Assembly (NCBI RefSeq): GCF_024436065.1
Contig: NZ_JANFNS010000001.1
Location: forward strand, 62,001-126,000
Length of the DNA stretch: 64,000 nt
Direction: 5' to 3'
Source of the DNA: Saccharibacillus sp. JS10
GTDB taxonomy: Bacteria; Bacillota; Bacilli; Paenibacillales; Paenibacillaceae
Position 1 is the first letter of the stretch; each line of letters starts with the position of its first letter. The notes under the pieces are model-generated. The model ran no database searches. It worked only from the letters and a program-made list of their open reading frames with translations, and had not been told where the DNA came from. Positions 53,633 to 61,825 of the stretch are shown here, one piece after another. The position numbers and the translations under genes were made by a program.

Positions 53633-54838
53633 TTAGACTGAGGCGATCTCGGCTTCAGGCGTTATCGGAGCCGCATTCAATCGTCCATCTACGATAGCGA
53701 GGAATGCTTTGGCAGACATCATAAGCGCACGTTCGTCGAAATCGAATTTCGGGTGATGATGCGGGAAATTTTGCCGATCTTCGAAAGCTGCGCCAACCAT
53801 AAAGAAGCAACCCGGTTTTTCTTGCAAATAATACGAGAAGTCTTCGCCGCCCATCATCGCAGGGAGTTCCACCAGTTCGGCGATTTCATTTTGTTTGAGG
53901 ATACGGATGACTTCGTCTGTTTCTTTGTGATGATTGAATGTCGCCGGATACCCGCGCGTATATTCGATCTTGCACGTCGCATCGAACGAATGGCAAAGGC
54001 CTTCCGTGAGTTTGGTAATCCCTTGCTGAATCGTATCGCGAGCTTCTTCTTGGAAAGTGCGCACGGTTCCGATCATTTTCGCTTGGTCGGCAATAACGTT
54101 GTGCGCCGATCCGGCGTGGAATGAACCCACAGTCAGTACGGAAGGGTGCATCGGATCGACTCGTCGGCTCACCAGCAGTTGGAGTTCGGTAATCAACTGC
54201 GCACCGAGCGCAATCGCATCAATCGTGTGATGTGGAGAAGCACCGTGACCGCCTTTACCTTGGATCGAAATATCGAACAGATCGGCGCTAGCGGTTAAAT
54301 ATCCATGCTTGTAACCGATTTGACCGTAAGGCTGCAGCGAAGCGAGGTGAATACCGTATACTTCGTCTACGCCGTCTAGACAACCGTCTTCAATCATTGC
54401 TTTCGCGCCGCCAGGAGGCGATTCTTCGGCATGTTGATGCAGCAATACGATAGTACCTGCCAAGTTTTCGCGATCTTCGCTCAAAATTTGGGCGACGGCG
54501 AGGAGAGCAGCGGTATGCCCGTCGTGACCGCAAGCGTGCATGACGCCGGATACGGTCGACTTGTACGGAACATCTTTTTCATCGTGAATCGGTAAAGCAT
54601 CGAAGTCGGCACGCAGCGCCAAAGTAGGTCCTGGCTTCCCGCCGACAATCGTTCCAACCACGCCGTTGCCTCCGACACCGGTTCGTACTTCAATGCCTCC
54701 GAATCCGTGTAACGTCTCAGCGACGAAAGCGGCAGTTGCCGTTTCTTGAAACGATAGCTCCGGATTACGGTGCATATGACGTCTCCATTCAATCATCTTG
54801 TTTTCCAACTCCGTCAGTCTTGCTATCCACTTGTCCAT
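53633..54838 (-). CDS. M20 family amidohydrolase (N-acyl amino acid)
   Basis: The 401-residue M20/peptidase-T-like enzyme shows RHMHRNPELSFQE, LRADFDALPI, the metal-binding HACGHDGHTA, HAEESPPGGAK and GGEDFSYYLQEKPG. This is the pattern of amidohydrolases that release amino acids from N-acyl or hippurate-type conjugates; AbgA-like enzymes belong to it. AAAGGG precedes ATG 54838. It lies across the two-component pair from the peptide operon, which contains the AbgB-like gene. Whether the two hydrolases act as a pair is inference. Confidence 0.88.
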   Translation of the reverse strand: MDKWIARLTELENKMIEWRRHMHRNPELSFQETATAAFVAETLHGFGGIEVRTGVGGNGVVGTIVGGKPGPTLALRADFDALPIHDEKDVPYKSTVSGVMHACGHDGHTAALLAVAQILSEDRENLAGTIVLLHQHAEESPPGGAKAMIEDGCLDGVDEVYGIHLASLQPYGQIGYKHGYLTASADLFDISIQGKGGHGASPHHTIDAIALGAQLITELQLLVSRRVDPMHPSVLTVGSFHAGSAHNVIADQAKMIGTVRTFQEEARDTIQQGITKLTEGLCHSFDATCKIEYTRGYPATFNHHKETDEVIRILKQNEIAELVELPAMMGGEDFSYYLQEKPGCFFMVGAAFEDRQNFPHHHPKFDFDERALMMSAKAFLAIVDGRLNAAPITPEAEIASV

Positions 54839-55033
54839 GGAAACACCCTTTCCGAGAGGCGACGATCCGCCAAGATTTAGGAGAGTTCAATCGTCCATGC
54901 CCTTAGTGTAAAGCGATGATAGTAAACATGACAGAACTATTGCTTTCTTTTCGTGTCTTTACTTATCCGATCTTGGAACGAGGAAACAGAAAAGGGATGT
55001 TAAGTTGGCAAAAGGGTATTTGAATTGAGATCG

Positions 55034-55066
55034 AAAAAAACCGAAGCGCTTATCGCTTCGGTTTTA
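55034..55066 (-). terminator. Rho-independent terminator (minus strand)
   Basis: AAAACCGAAGCG, a CTTAT loop, CGCTTCGGTTTT, with a longer T run on the minus strand. It closes the DUF1275 gene. The gap from here to the M20 start at 54838 (about 195 nt) holds nothing else I can support. Confidence 0.87.
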
Positions 55067-55070
55067 CATG

Positions 55071-55802
55071 TTAAGAAATCGAACGTATACGTTCGCCGTT
55101 CTCGTCAATATTGCGGAACATCGTAAAAATAATAATTAAAATAATGACCGTAACTAAGATCGGAATATAGATTGCGCTAAACCGCATATACGTCTCTGCG
55201 ACGCCGCCGATCAATGCTCCAAAGCAGTAAATCAGCACAGCGGTCATTCGTAGCCACGTATCGCCGCTGATTTTCGACGTCTTTTTCACACCGAATTTGT
55301 TACGGAAAAAGGCAACGAAATCTTCGATAACACTCGCCAAGTTGTTCGTTAGCACGGTTGTCGAAATCCCGGCAATACTGAGCTTACGTGCCGCAGTGGT
55401 CTGCATGCCCATGGCGCTACTAAGCAGCAAGATCAGCACATGCAACAGCCCTTCGCTCATCACAGGGCTGGAAGACGCCGCAAAAATCACATAAAAAACA
55501 AGTTCAATGCCCAAAATCAGCGTAATTCGAGCCGGCCAGAAGCCTTTCGCTTTATTTCCGCTAAGTAAGATGGCTGCCGCTGCATTACCCGCAATAAACC
55601 CGATACAAGCCAAAGCCGCCCGTAAAAAAGAAAGTTCGGCAACATGGGCAAAAGACATCCCGAGAATCACGATATTCCCTGTCATATTCGCTGTGAATAC
55701 GCGCCCCAAATGAATATAACCAATGACGTCAACGATCCCCGCCGACATACAAAGCAGCATCAAGATACCGCTTCGCCAAGTTTTAACATGCAACTTCTTC
55801 AT
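55071..55802 (-). CDS. DUF1275 (YoaK-family) membrane protein
   Basis: The 243-residue protein has about six helices and the DUF1275 N-terminal pattern MSAGIVDVIGYIHLGRVFTANMTGNIVILG. YoaK-type proteins are common in bacteria, but their substrate is not established. GAGGGGA precedes ATG 55802. It is divergent from the methyltransferase gene across the repeat/palindrome region at 55891-55952. Confidence 0.87.
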   Translation of the reverse strand: MKKLHVKTWRSGILMLLCMSAGIVDVIGYIHLGRVFTANMTGNIVILGMSFAHVAELSFLRAALACIGFIAGNAAAAILLSGNKAKGFWPARITLILGIELVFYVIFAASSSPVMSEGLLHVLILLLSSAMGMQTTAARKLSIAGISTTVLTNNLASVIEDFVAFFRNKFGVKKTSKISGDTWLRMTAVLIYCFGALIGGVAETYMRFSAIYIPILVTVIILIIIFTMFRNIDENGERIRSIS

Positions 55803-55890
55803 TCCCCTCTTATAAACTCATCTCTCCGATTTTCGCAAGAAAGTCTCTGAAATTCAAGAATATACAGAAAAAAATGAAAATTATGCAGAA

Positions 55891-55952
55891 ATAAAGGGAA
55901 CGTCAAACCTTTCGAGAAAGGTTATAAGATCAATAAAGATAAAGGGAACATC
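55891..55952. repeat. Direct repeats around an 18-bp palindrome
   Basis: ATAAAGGGAACGTC (55891-55904) and ATAAAGGGAACATC (55939-55952) match at 13 of 14 bases, 48 nt apart start to start. Between them AACCTTTC-GA-GAAAGGTT (55906-55923) is an inverted repeat with 8-bp arms. The layout suggests a double binding site or a looping operator in the gap between the divergent DUF1275 and methyltransferase genes. Confidence 0.6.
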
Positions 55953-55994
55953 TCTAGCCTATGACTATAGTTGTTGAAGAAAAGGAGGGGTGAT

Positions 55995-56576
55995 TTGCAC
56001 GAACTCTATGTGATCTTAAGCGTGGCTTTAGCGGTTATCGTACTCATTTTATTATTTTTGATCGTCGTGTTCAGCGTTCGTAATGGAATTACGCCCATGC
56101 CAACAAGCCGTTCTGTACGCCAGATGGTGATGCAACAAATCGATCAAGTGCAGGAAGGTACGCGAATTATCGAAGCGGGTTCTGGATTCGGAACATTAGC
56201 CATCCAACTATCAAGACGTTTTCCGTTAAGCCAAGTCATTGGCGTTGAAAATTCGATTGTTCCTTTTTGGAGTTCGCGCTTTTTGGCTTGGGCAAATCGG
56301 TTGCCGGCTTCACGCTTAACTTTTCGGAGAACGGATTTGTTTGATTATCCTTATGAAGAAGCAGACTTGATCGTCTGTTATCTTCATCCCGCTGCGATGC
56401 GTCGTCTACGTCCAATTTTGCAAGAACGAGCGAAAAATGGCACAAAAGTGGTCAGTGTGTTTTTTGCTTTTGATCATTGGGAGCCGACTTCGTTGGAGGT
56501 CTGTCGTGATTTGTATCGAACCAAAGTGTATGTATATCATGTAGGGAAGTCGCATACGCTAGATATACAAGTATAA
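55995..56576 (+). CDS. Class I SAM-dependent methyltransferase
   Basis: The 193-residue protein begins with one transmembrane helix (VILSVALAVIVLILLFLIVVF), followed by a Rossmann-like methyltransferase domain with SAM motif I in IIEAGSGFGTLAIQL near residue 66, GVENS and DLIVCYLHP. The membrane anchor is unusual for this class and suggests a membrane-near substrate such as a lipid, quinone or small protein. TTG 55995 is chosen because AAAGGAGGGGTGAT lies just upstream; the frame is open 24 nt further. It precedes the aldo/keto reductase by 40 nt. Confidence 0.82.
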   Translation: MHELYVILSVALAVIVLILLFLIVVFSVRNGITPMPTSRSVRQMVMQQIDQVQEGTRIIEAGSGFGTLAIQLSRRFPLSQVIGVENSIVPFWSSRFLAWANRLPASRLTFRRTDLFDYPYEEADLIVCYLHPAAMRRLRPILQERAKNGTKVVSVFFAFDHWEPTSLEVCRDLYRTKVYVYHVGKSHTLDIQV

Positions 56577-56616
56577 AAGAAACCTCAATCTTGTTCAAAA
56601 AAGGAGTCGATCACAG

Positions 56617-57597
56617 TTGGAATATACGAAACTTGGCAAAACCGGATTAGACGTCTCACGATTGTGCCTGGGTTGTATGAGTTATGGAGAACCTGATCGC
56701 GGAACGCATGAGTGGACAATCGGCGAGCAAGACAGCCGTCCTTTTATTCGGCAAGCATTGGAACTCGGCATTAACTTTTTCGATACCGCCAATGTCTATT
56801 CGGATGGAACGAGCGAAGAGATCGTAGGACGCGCACTGCGTGAATATGCCAAACGTGACGAAATTGTGGTCGCAACCAAAGTGCACGGCAAGATGCGAAC
56901 CGGACCGAATGGCGGCGGATTGTCGCGCAAAGTCATCATGGCCGAGATCGATCATAGCTTAAAGCGGTTAGGGATGGATTACGTGGATCTATACCAAATT
57001 CATCGCTGGGACCCGCTGACTCCGATCGAAGAGACGATGGAGGCTCTACACGACGTCGTAAAAGCCGGCAAAGCTCGGTATATCGGTGCTTCTTCGATGT
57101 ATGCGTGGCAATTCCTCAAAGCGCAGCATACAGCAGAGCGTCACGGCTGGACGAAATTCGTCAGTATGCAAAATTACGTGAATTTGCTGTACCGGGAAGA
57201 AGAACGCGAAATGCTGCCACTCTGCGAAACAGAAGGGGTTGGCGTTATTCCGTGGAGTCCATTGGCACGCGGTAAATTAACGAGAGATTGGGAAGAAAGC
57301 AGCAAACGCTCCGAAACCGATAAATTCGGTCAGACGCTGTATGCCCAGACCGAAGAAGCCGACCGTAGAGTCGTTGAAGCCGTAGCGAAAGTAGCAAAAG
57401 AACGGAGTGTACCTCGTGCACAGATCGCTTTGGCATGGGTGTTGCAAAAACGCCCGATCACTTCCCCGATCGTAGGCGCAACAAAAGCTCATCATTTGGA
57501 AGATGCAGTCGCAGCGTTATCCATTAAGTTAACCGACGCCGAGATCGAACGGTTGGAAGCTCCTTATGTGCCGCATGTCGTCATGGGGCATCAATAA
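56617..57597 (+). CDS. Aldo/keto reductase (second)
   Basis: The 326-residue AKR-family oxidoreductase has YTKLGKTGLDVSRLCLGCMSYG, FFDTANVYSDGTSEE (Asp/Tyr), VVATKV (Lys) and DLYQIHRWD (His), and the C-terminal SPIVGATKAHHLEDA nicotinamide-cofactor segment. It differs from the copy at 19366 in length and in the cofactor tail. AAGGAG precedes TTG 56617. Probably transcribed with the methyltransferase; the carbonyl substrate is unknown. Confidence 0.87.
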   Translation: MEYTKLGKTGLDVSRLCLGCMSYGEPDRGTHEWTIGEQDSRPFIRQALELGINFFDTANVYSDGTSEEIVGRALREYAKRDEIVVATKVHGKMRTGPNGGGLSRKVIMAEIDHSLKRLGMDYVDLYQIHRWDPLTPIEETMEALHDVVKAGKARYIGASSMYAWQFLKAQHTAERHGWTKFVSMQNYVNLLYREEEREMLPLCETEGVGVIPWSPLARGKLTRDWEESSKRSETDKFGQTLYAQTEEADRRVVEAVAKVAKERSVPRAQIALAWVLQKRPITSPIVGATKAHHLEDAVAALSIKLTDAEIERLEAPYVPHVVMGHQ

Positions 57598-57618
57598 TTA
57601 GAACCTTTAGAACATATA

Positions 57619-57674
57619 AAAAAACGTCCGCGCTCAGTCTCCCCGTGAAGGGAAATGAGCGGGACGTTTTTTTT
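57619..57674. terminator. Bidirectional rho-independent terminator
   Basis: AAAAACGTCC and GGGACGTTTTT arms with an inner GCTCA/TGAGC stem. It is shared by the reductase gene and the convergent 5'-nucleotidase gene. Confidence 0.88.
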
Positions 57675-57701
57675 ACTAAGTTTGAAAAGTAAGTTTTGAA
57701 C

Positions 57702-59846
57702 TTAAGATGCCGAAGCTGCTACAGCTGCTTTGATCGCAGCGTCTGCTTCGTTTGTCATGACTTTACCTTTCGGCATGATGGTGCCGGATTGAGCAGGAAC
57801 TACGATATCAGCTTCCAGAAGTTGTGCCAACGGTGTTTTTGCATAAGCAGCAACAGTCGAAGCGTCACTGTACGCACTCAACACTGTAGTTGCGTTAACG
57901 GTTGGAAGTTGTTTTTTCAATACATTTGCCAAAATGCTTGCCATTTCTTGACGGGTAATCGTTTGGTTCGGGTTGAATTTACCGCCCACGTAACCTTTGA
58001 TATAACCGGCTTTTACCGCTTCAGCGATTGCATCTGCATAAGGAGCGTCAGCAGCTACGTCTGTAAATGCAGTGCTTGGCGCAGAAACAGCGTTCAATTT
58101 GAGCGACTCCACCAATTGGGATACGAAATCCGCACGGGAGATCTCTTTGTTCGTAGGTGCAGTTGCCGGGCCGTCGGAATCAGGAGCTTCGGAACCAGCA
58201 GCTGGTGTGTTGACGATACGGCCTTCTACTTTTGCCGTAATCGCAGCACCTTTGAATGTATCGTTGATGTACTTGTAGAAGACATCAAGATCGATCGGAC
58301 CAGCAAGGGAAGCACTCGCTTCAGTCAATACTTTGTAGTTGTCGCCGCCGCCAGCCATGAAGTTGTTCACGACAGCTGTGTACGATTTAGCCGGATCGAT
58401 TGCTGTACCGTCAGCCATTTGTAGATCGCTTACGCGTTCTGCAACCGGTTTGTTCAGATCGGCTTTGTATTTCAGACCGGAGATTTGCAGCGTTTTGGTA
58501 TTCGCTGTACCGTCTGCATTTTTACCCCATTGTTGTTCAAGCAGCGTTTTGATTTGTGCGCCTGTCAACGTCAGCTTAACGAGAGTGTTACCGAAAGGTT
58601 GGATTTTAGCCAGATCCGCAAAAGTCACATCGCCTTTTGGCAGATCAGCGCGGATACCGCCCGGATTCATGAAAGCAAAGTCAGCCGCTTTGGCGTTATC
58701 GCCGAAATCAGCGCTACGCATCGCATCCGCAATCAGGTTGCCCAGAGCCGCTTCGTTGTTGTAAGCGTCTGTACGCGTAACCGAACCGTCAGTGGTTCCG
58801 ACAGGCTTGGTCAGTTCAGGGTGCTTGTCCAAATATTTTTGGATCAGCGCAACAGATTGTGCGTCCGGAGTCACGCCTTGTTGGAAAGTCGTCGTTACCG
58901 TCGCGGACTTTTCAGTTACGTCGCCTGTTTTCGGGTCAATCATCAATTTGATGTCTTCGAACGCTGTACCGTACGAATAAGCTTGTACGATCAGTTTGCC
59001 GTTAACTTCACCGTTTGCCAGCGCATGGTTGTCGCCCGCTACGATAACATCAACAGGAGAGTTTGCAGGTAAAGCTTTTGCCAAATCGGCTGCTTCGCCT
59101 GTTGTTACGCCTTCTTTTGTGGAAGCTGGATCATGCGCCAGAACGATAATTGTTTCTACGCCTTGGTCTTGCAGTTCTTTCGCATATTTGTTCACAGCTG
59201 CAACTTCTTCTTCAACGCTCAAGAAACGAACGCCTTTTGTACCTGCTGGAGATACTTTTGCTGGAGTTGATTTTGTAACCAGACCGATAAAGCCGATTTT
59301 CACGCCGCCAACTTCTTTGATCACGTAAGGATCGATCAGCGGTTTGTTTGTTGCTTCTTCAATAACGTTCGCATTGACATAACTGAAGTTTGCGCCTTTG
59401 TGAGTCACGATGCCGTCTTTTGGATCAAGACCGCCTTTGATTTGAGCTTTGAGAGCTGCGATGCCTTGGTCGAATTCATGGTTACCGAGTGAGCCTACAT
59501 CGAAGCCCATCATGTTCAACCATTCCATTGTAGGCTCGTCGCGTTCAAGCGAAGAGATGGGAGCGGAAGCGCCAACCGAGTCGCCGTTATGGAACAGAAG
59601 CGAATGCTCGTATTTAGCTTGAGCTTGCTTGAGGTATGTAGCGAGAATAGGAGCTGTACCTGCTGGTTTGTCCGCTACGATCGAAGTCGTATCGAGTTGT
59701 CCGTGCAGATCGTTAATACCGAGCAAATGAACTTCAACGTCGCCTTCTGCTGCCGAAGCAGTTCCTACGCCGCCGAGTAATTGAGCCGAAAGCAATGTAG
59801 CGGCTGCAAGTCCAACGCTAGGTTTTCTCCAAGATTTCCAATTCAT
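57702..59846 (-). CDS. SLH-anchored 5'-nucleotidase/metallophosphatase
   Basis: The 714-residue surface enzyme has a signal peptide (to about residue 32), a metallophosphatase domain (GINDLHGQLD with Asp46 and His48, FHNGDSVGAS, LGNHEFDQG) and a 5'-nucleotidase C-terminal domain near residues 350-520 (NNEAALGNLIADAMR, MNPGGIRADLPKGDVTFADL, MAGGGDNYKVL). Two SLH motifs and a degenerate third lie in the last 140 residues (ISRADFVSQLVESL, YADAIAEAVKAGYIKGYVGGKFNPNQTITRQEMASILANVL). It would release phosphate and nucleosides from extracellular nucleotides while bound to the cell wall. The strong start is ATG 59846. Confidence 0.92.
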   Translation of the reverse strand: MNWKSWRKPSVGLAAATLLSAQLLGGVGTASAAEGDVEVHLLGINDLHGQLDTTSIVADKPAGTAPILATYLKQAQAKYEHSLLFHNGDSVGASAPISSLERDEPTMEWLNMMGFDVGSLGNHEFDQGIAALKAQIKGGLDPKDGIVTHKGANFSYVNANVIEEATNKPLIDPYVIKEVGGVKIGFIGLVTKSTPAKVSPAGTKGVRFLSVEEEVAAVNKYAKELQDQGVETIIVLAHDPASTKEGVTTGEAADLAKALPANSPVDVIVAGDNHALANGEVNGKLIVQAYSYGTAFEDIKLMIDPKTGDVTEKSATVTTTFQQGVTPDAQSVALIQKYLDKHPELTKPVGTTDGSVTRTDAYNNEAALGNLIADAMRSADFGDNAKAADFAFMNPGGIRADLPKGDVTFADLAKIQPFGNTLVKLTLTGAQIKTLLEQQWGKNADGTANTKTLQISGLKYKADLNKPVAERVSDLQMADGTAIDPAKSYTAVVNNFMAGGGDNYKVLTEASASLAGPIDLDVFYKYINDTFKGAAITAKVEGRIVNTPAAGSEAPDSDGPATAPTNKEISRADFVSQLVESLKLNAVSAPSTAFTDVAADAPYADAIAEAVKAGYIKGYVGGKFNPNQTITRQEMASILANVLKKQLPTVNATTVLSAYSDASTVAAYAKTPLAQLLEADIVVPAQSGTIMPKGKVMTNEADAAIKAAVAASAS

Positions 59847-59885
59847 AAACGTGTATTCCCCCTAAATTATGTTTGTTGCCGTCAT

Positions 59886-59935
59886 ATTGTAACATAAGGA
59901 TTTTTTTAAAATCAAAGGTTATGTAAGCGCTATGT
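59886..59935 (-). promoter_or_regulatory. Promoter and palindrome of 5'-nucleotidase gene
   Basis: On the minus strand, TTGATT (complement of 59910-59915), 18 nt, TACAAT (59886-59891) form a promoter. Just upstream, TGTAAGCGCTATGT (59922-59935) resembles a cre site (12 of 14) and also reads as two TTAACA/TTACAT half sites like PhoP boxes. Either catabolite or phosphate control is possible; the sequence does not decide. Confidence 0.5.
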
Positions 59936-59971
59936 TAAATATTTTTAAAATCGTTTTCGCAAAAGAGCCGT

Positions 59972-60001
59972 TTGACAGGGAGAATCTATACATGTTATAA
60001 A
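59972..60001 (+). promoter_or_regulatory. tyrS promoter
   Basis: TTGACA (59972-59977), 18 nt, TATAAA (59996-60001) upstream of the T-box leader. It is the best sigma-A promoter in the window. Confidence 0.8.
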
Positions 60002-60045
60002 GTGAATCAAATAAGTGTCCGGTCTGTTGAACTTTATTTTTATAT

Positions 60046-60317
60046 GAAGCTTTGAAGGGAACCCAGTAGTATTCAATTTTGCATTTTCAGAGAGCCGCCG
60101 GTTGGTGCGAGGCGGTAAGCGATTGAATACGAATTACGTCCCGGAGCTTCTTGTTTCCGAACCCGCCTAAGCGGAAGGAACAAGACGGAGTTGTCCACGT
60201 TATCGGGCTGTAGAGAGGGAAAATGCGTCTTGTAAAAAAGAAGCGCTTTTCCAATAAGGGTGGTACCGCGATTAAGACTCGTCCCTGCATCAGATGCAGC
60301 AGGCCGGGTCTTTTTTC
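60046..60317 (+). ncRNA. T-box leader of tyrS (tRNA-Tyr sensing)
   Basis: Stem I is closed by GAAGCT (60046-60051) and AGCTTC (60145-60150). It contains the AGTA/GAA loop E pair and, at 60135-60137, TAC, a Tyr codon suited as specifier. The AGAGA-GGTTGGTG distal loop typical for T-box RNA follows. The T-box sequence AAGGGTGGTACCGCG lies at 60256-60270, and the terminator is AGACTCG...GGGTCT with T6 at 60274-60317. Uncharged tRNA-Tyr is expected to stabilise the antiterminator and permit tyrS transcription. GTATTCAAT (60069-60077) pairs with ATTGAATAC (60122-60130), which excludes the first TAC as specifier. Confidence 0.93.
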
Positions 60318-60338
60318 TATTTCAAGGAGGATGAAATC

Positions 60339-61634
60339 ATGACAAACGAACATTTATCAATCGAAGACAACGCCTTGCTGGACGATCTGGAATACCGAGG
60401 TCTGATTTACCAAGTGACGCATCGCGAAGAATTGCAAAAAAAGTTGAACGAAGAAAGCGTAACGCTCTACAACGGCTTCGATCCGACTGCTGATAGTCTG
60501 CATATCGGTCACTTGCTGCCCGTGCTTACGATGCGCCGTTTCCAACTTGCCGGGCATCGTCCGATTGCTCTGGTAGGCGGCGGAACCGGTATGATCGGTG
60601 ACCCAAGCGGACGTTCGACAGAGCGTTCATTGAATACAGCCGACACCGTAGCCGATTGGACGCGTAAGTTACAAAACCAATTGTCGCGCTTTCTTGATTT
60701 CGGTCATGGCGATGCCAAAGTTCCTGCGAAAATGGTCAGCAACTACGATTGGTTAGGTCCGATCACGATGATCGACTTCCTGCGTGACGTAGGTAAAAAC
60801 TTTACGGTCAACTACATGCTGGCAAAAGATTCGGTAGACTCGCGTCTTCAGCACGGTATCTCGTTCACCGAGTTCTCGTACATGATTTTGCAAGCTTACG
60901 ATTTCCAGCGTCTGCATGAAGACGAAGGTTGCTCGTTGCAACTGGGCGGAAGCGACCAGTGGGGCAATATTACGGCAGGTCTTGATCTGATTGGCAAAAA
61001 CGGCGGCGGTGACGCTTTCGGCATGACGATGCCGCTCGTAACGAAAAGCGACGGTAAAAAATTCGGTAAATCCGAATCCGGCGCGATCTGGCTGGATCGC
61101 AGCAAAACGAGTGCGTACACGTTCTACCAGTTCTGGATCAATACCGATGATGCCGATGTCATCAAATTCTTGAAATTCTTCACATTCTTGAGCCGCGAAG
61201 AGATTGCTGCTCTGGAAACGGAGCATCTCAAAGCTCCGGAAAAACGTGATGCGCAGCGCGAACTTGCTCGCCGCGTAACGGCGCTTGTTCACGGCGAAGA
61301 CGCTGTAGTCAGCGCCGAGAAGATTACGGCAGCTTTGTTCTCCGGTAGCTTCGCCGAACTCAGCGAAGCCGATCTGTCCGAAGCGCTCGCCGATATGCCG
61401 ACCACATCGGCAGCGGCTTCGTCCGAGCCGCTTCTGATCGACTTGCTCGTCGAAGCCGGTGCAGCTCCGTCCAAAGGTCAAGCGCGTAAAGACATCCAAA
61501 GCGGCGCCGTGTCCGTAAATGGAGAAAAACGAACTTCGATTGAAACGGTTATCACTCCAGAAGACCGTTTGCATGGCAAGACCCTTGTTCTCCGCCGCGG
61601 CAAAAAGAACTATTTCGTTGTGAAGTTCGAGTAG
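60339..61634 (+). CDS. tyrS: Tyrosyl-tRNA synthetase
   Basis: The 431-residue class I synthetase attaches Tyr to tRNA-Tyr. It has the HIGH motif at 55-58 (SLHIGHLL), a Tyr-binding YMILQAYDFQ region with QLGGSDQWGNI, the KFGKS form of the KMSKS motif near residue 239, and a C-terminal S4-like RNA-binding domain (SKGQARKDIQSGAVSVNG). ATG 60339 has AAGGAGG 8 nt ahead; the frame is open 45 nt upstream, through the terminator of the leader. It is regulated by the T-box and ends before a hairpin at 61793. Confidence 0.97.
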   Translation: MTNEHLSIEDNALLDDLEYRGLIYQVTHREELQKKLNEESVTLYNGFDPTADSLHIGHLLPVLTMRRFQLAGHRPIALVGGGTGMIGDPSGRSTERSLNTADTVADWTRKLQNQLSRFLDFGHGDAKVPAKMVSNYDWLGPITMIDFLRDVGKNFTVNYMLAKDSVDSRLQHGISFTEFSYMILQAYDFQRLHEDEGCSLQLGGSDQWGNITAGLDLIGKNGGGDAFGMTMPLVTKSDGKKFGKSESGAIWLDRSKTSAYTFYQFWINTDDADVIKFLKFFTFLSREEIAALETEHLKAPEKRDAQRELARRVTALVHGEDAVVSAEKITAALFSGSFAELSEADLSEALADMPTTSAAASSEPLLIDLLVEAGAAPSKGQARKDIQSGAVSVNGEKRTSIETVITPEDRLHGKTLVLRRGKKNYFVVKFE

Positions 61635-61792
61635 TCGAAAAAAGTTTGGTTGGAGAGGGAAGCGAGACGACTCCGAGAAAAATTCGTTAGCGTATGCTTA
61701 CGATGTGCCTTTCTTCGAAAGCCTTTAGGTCGCTTGTTGAAATCGGGAAAATTTGATTGGAATTTTAAAACTTTAAAGTTTGTAAAAATCTT

Positions 61793-61825
61793 GAGCGGAT
61801 ACTTTAAATGAGTATCCGCTTTTTT
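61793..61825 (+). terminator. Rho-independent terminator of tyrS
   Basis: GCGGATACT, a TTAAATG loop, AGTATCCGC and T6. The 158 nt between the tyrS stop and this hairpin hold no other clear feature. Confidence 0.87.

Noticed and set aside
57696-58424. Open frame of 242 codons on the plus strand with many Cys and Arg
   Set aside because: It is antisense to the SLH gene; amino acid use is not protein-like and no binding site was found.
60753-61574. Open frame of 273 codons on the minus strand
   Set aside because: Antisense to tyrS, without start signals.
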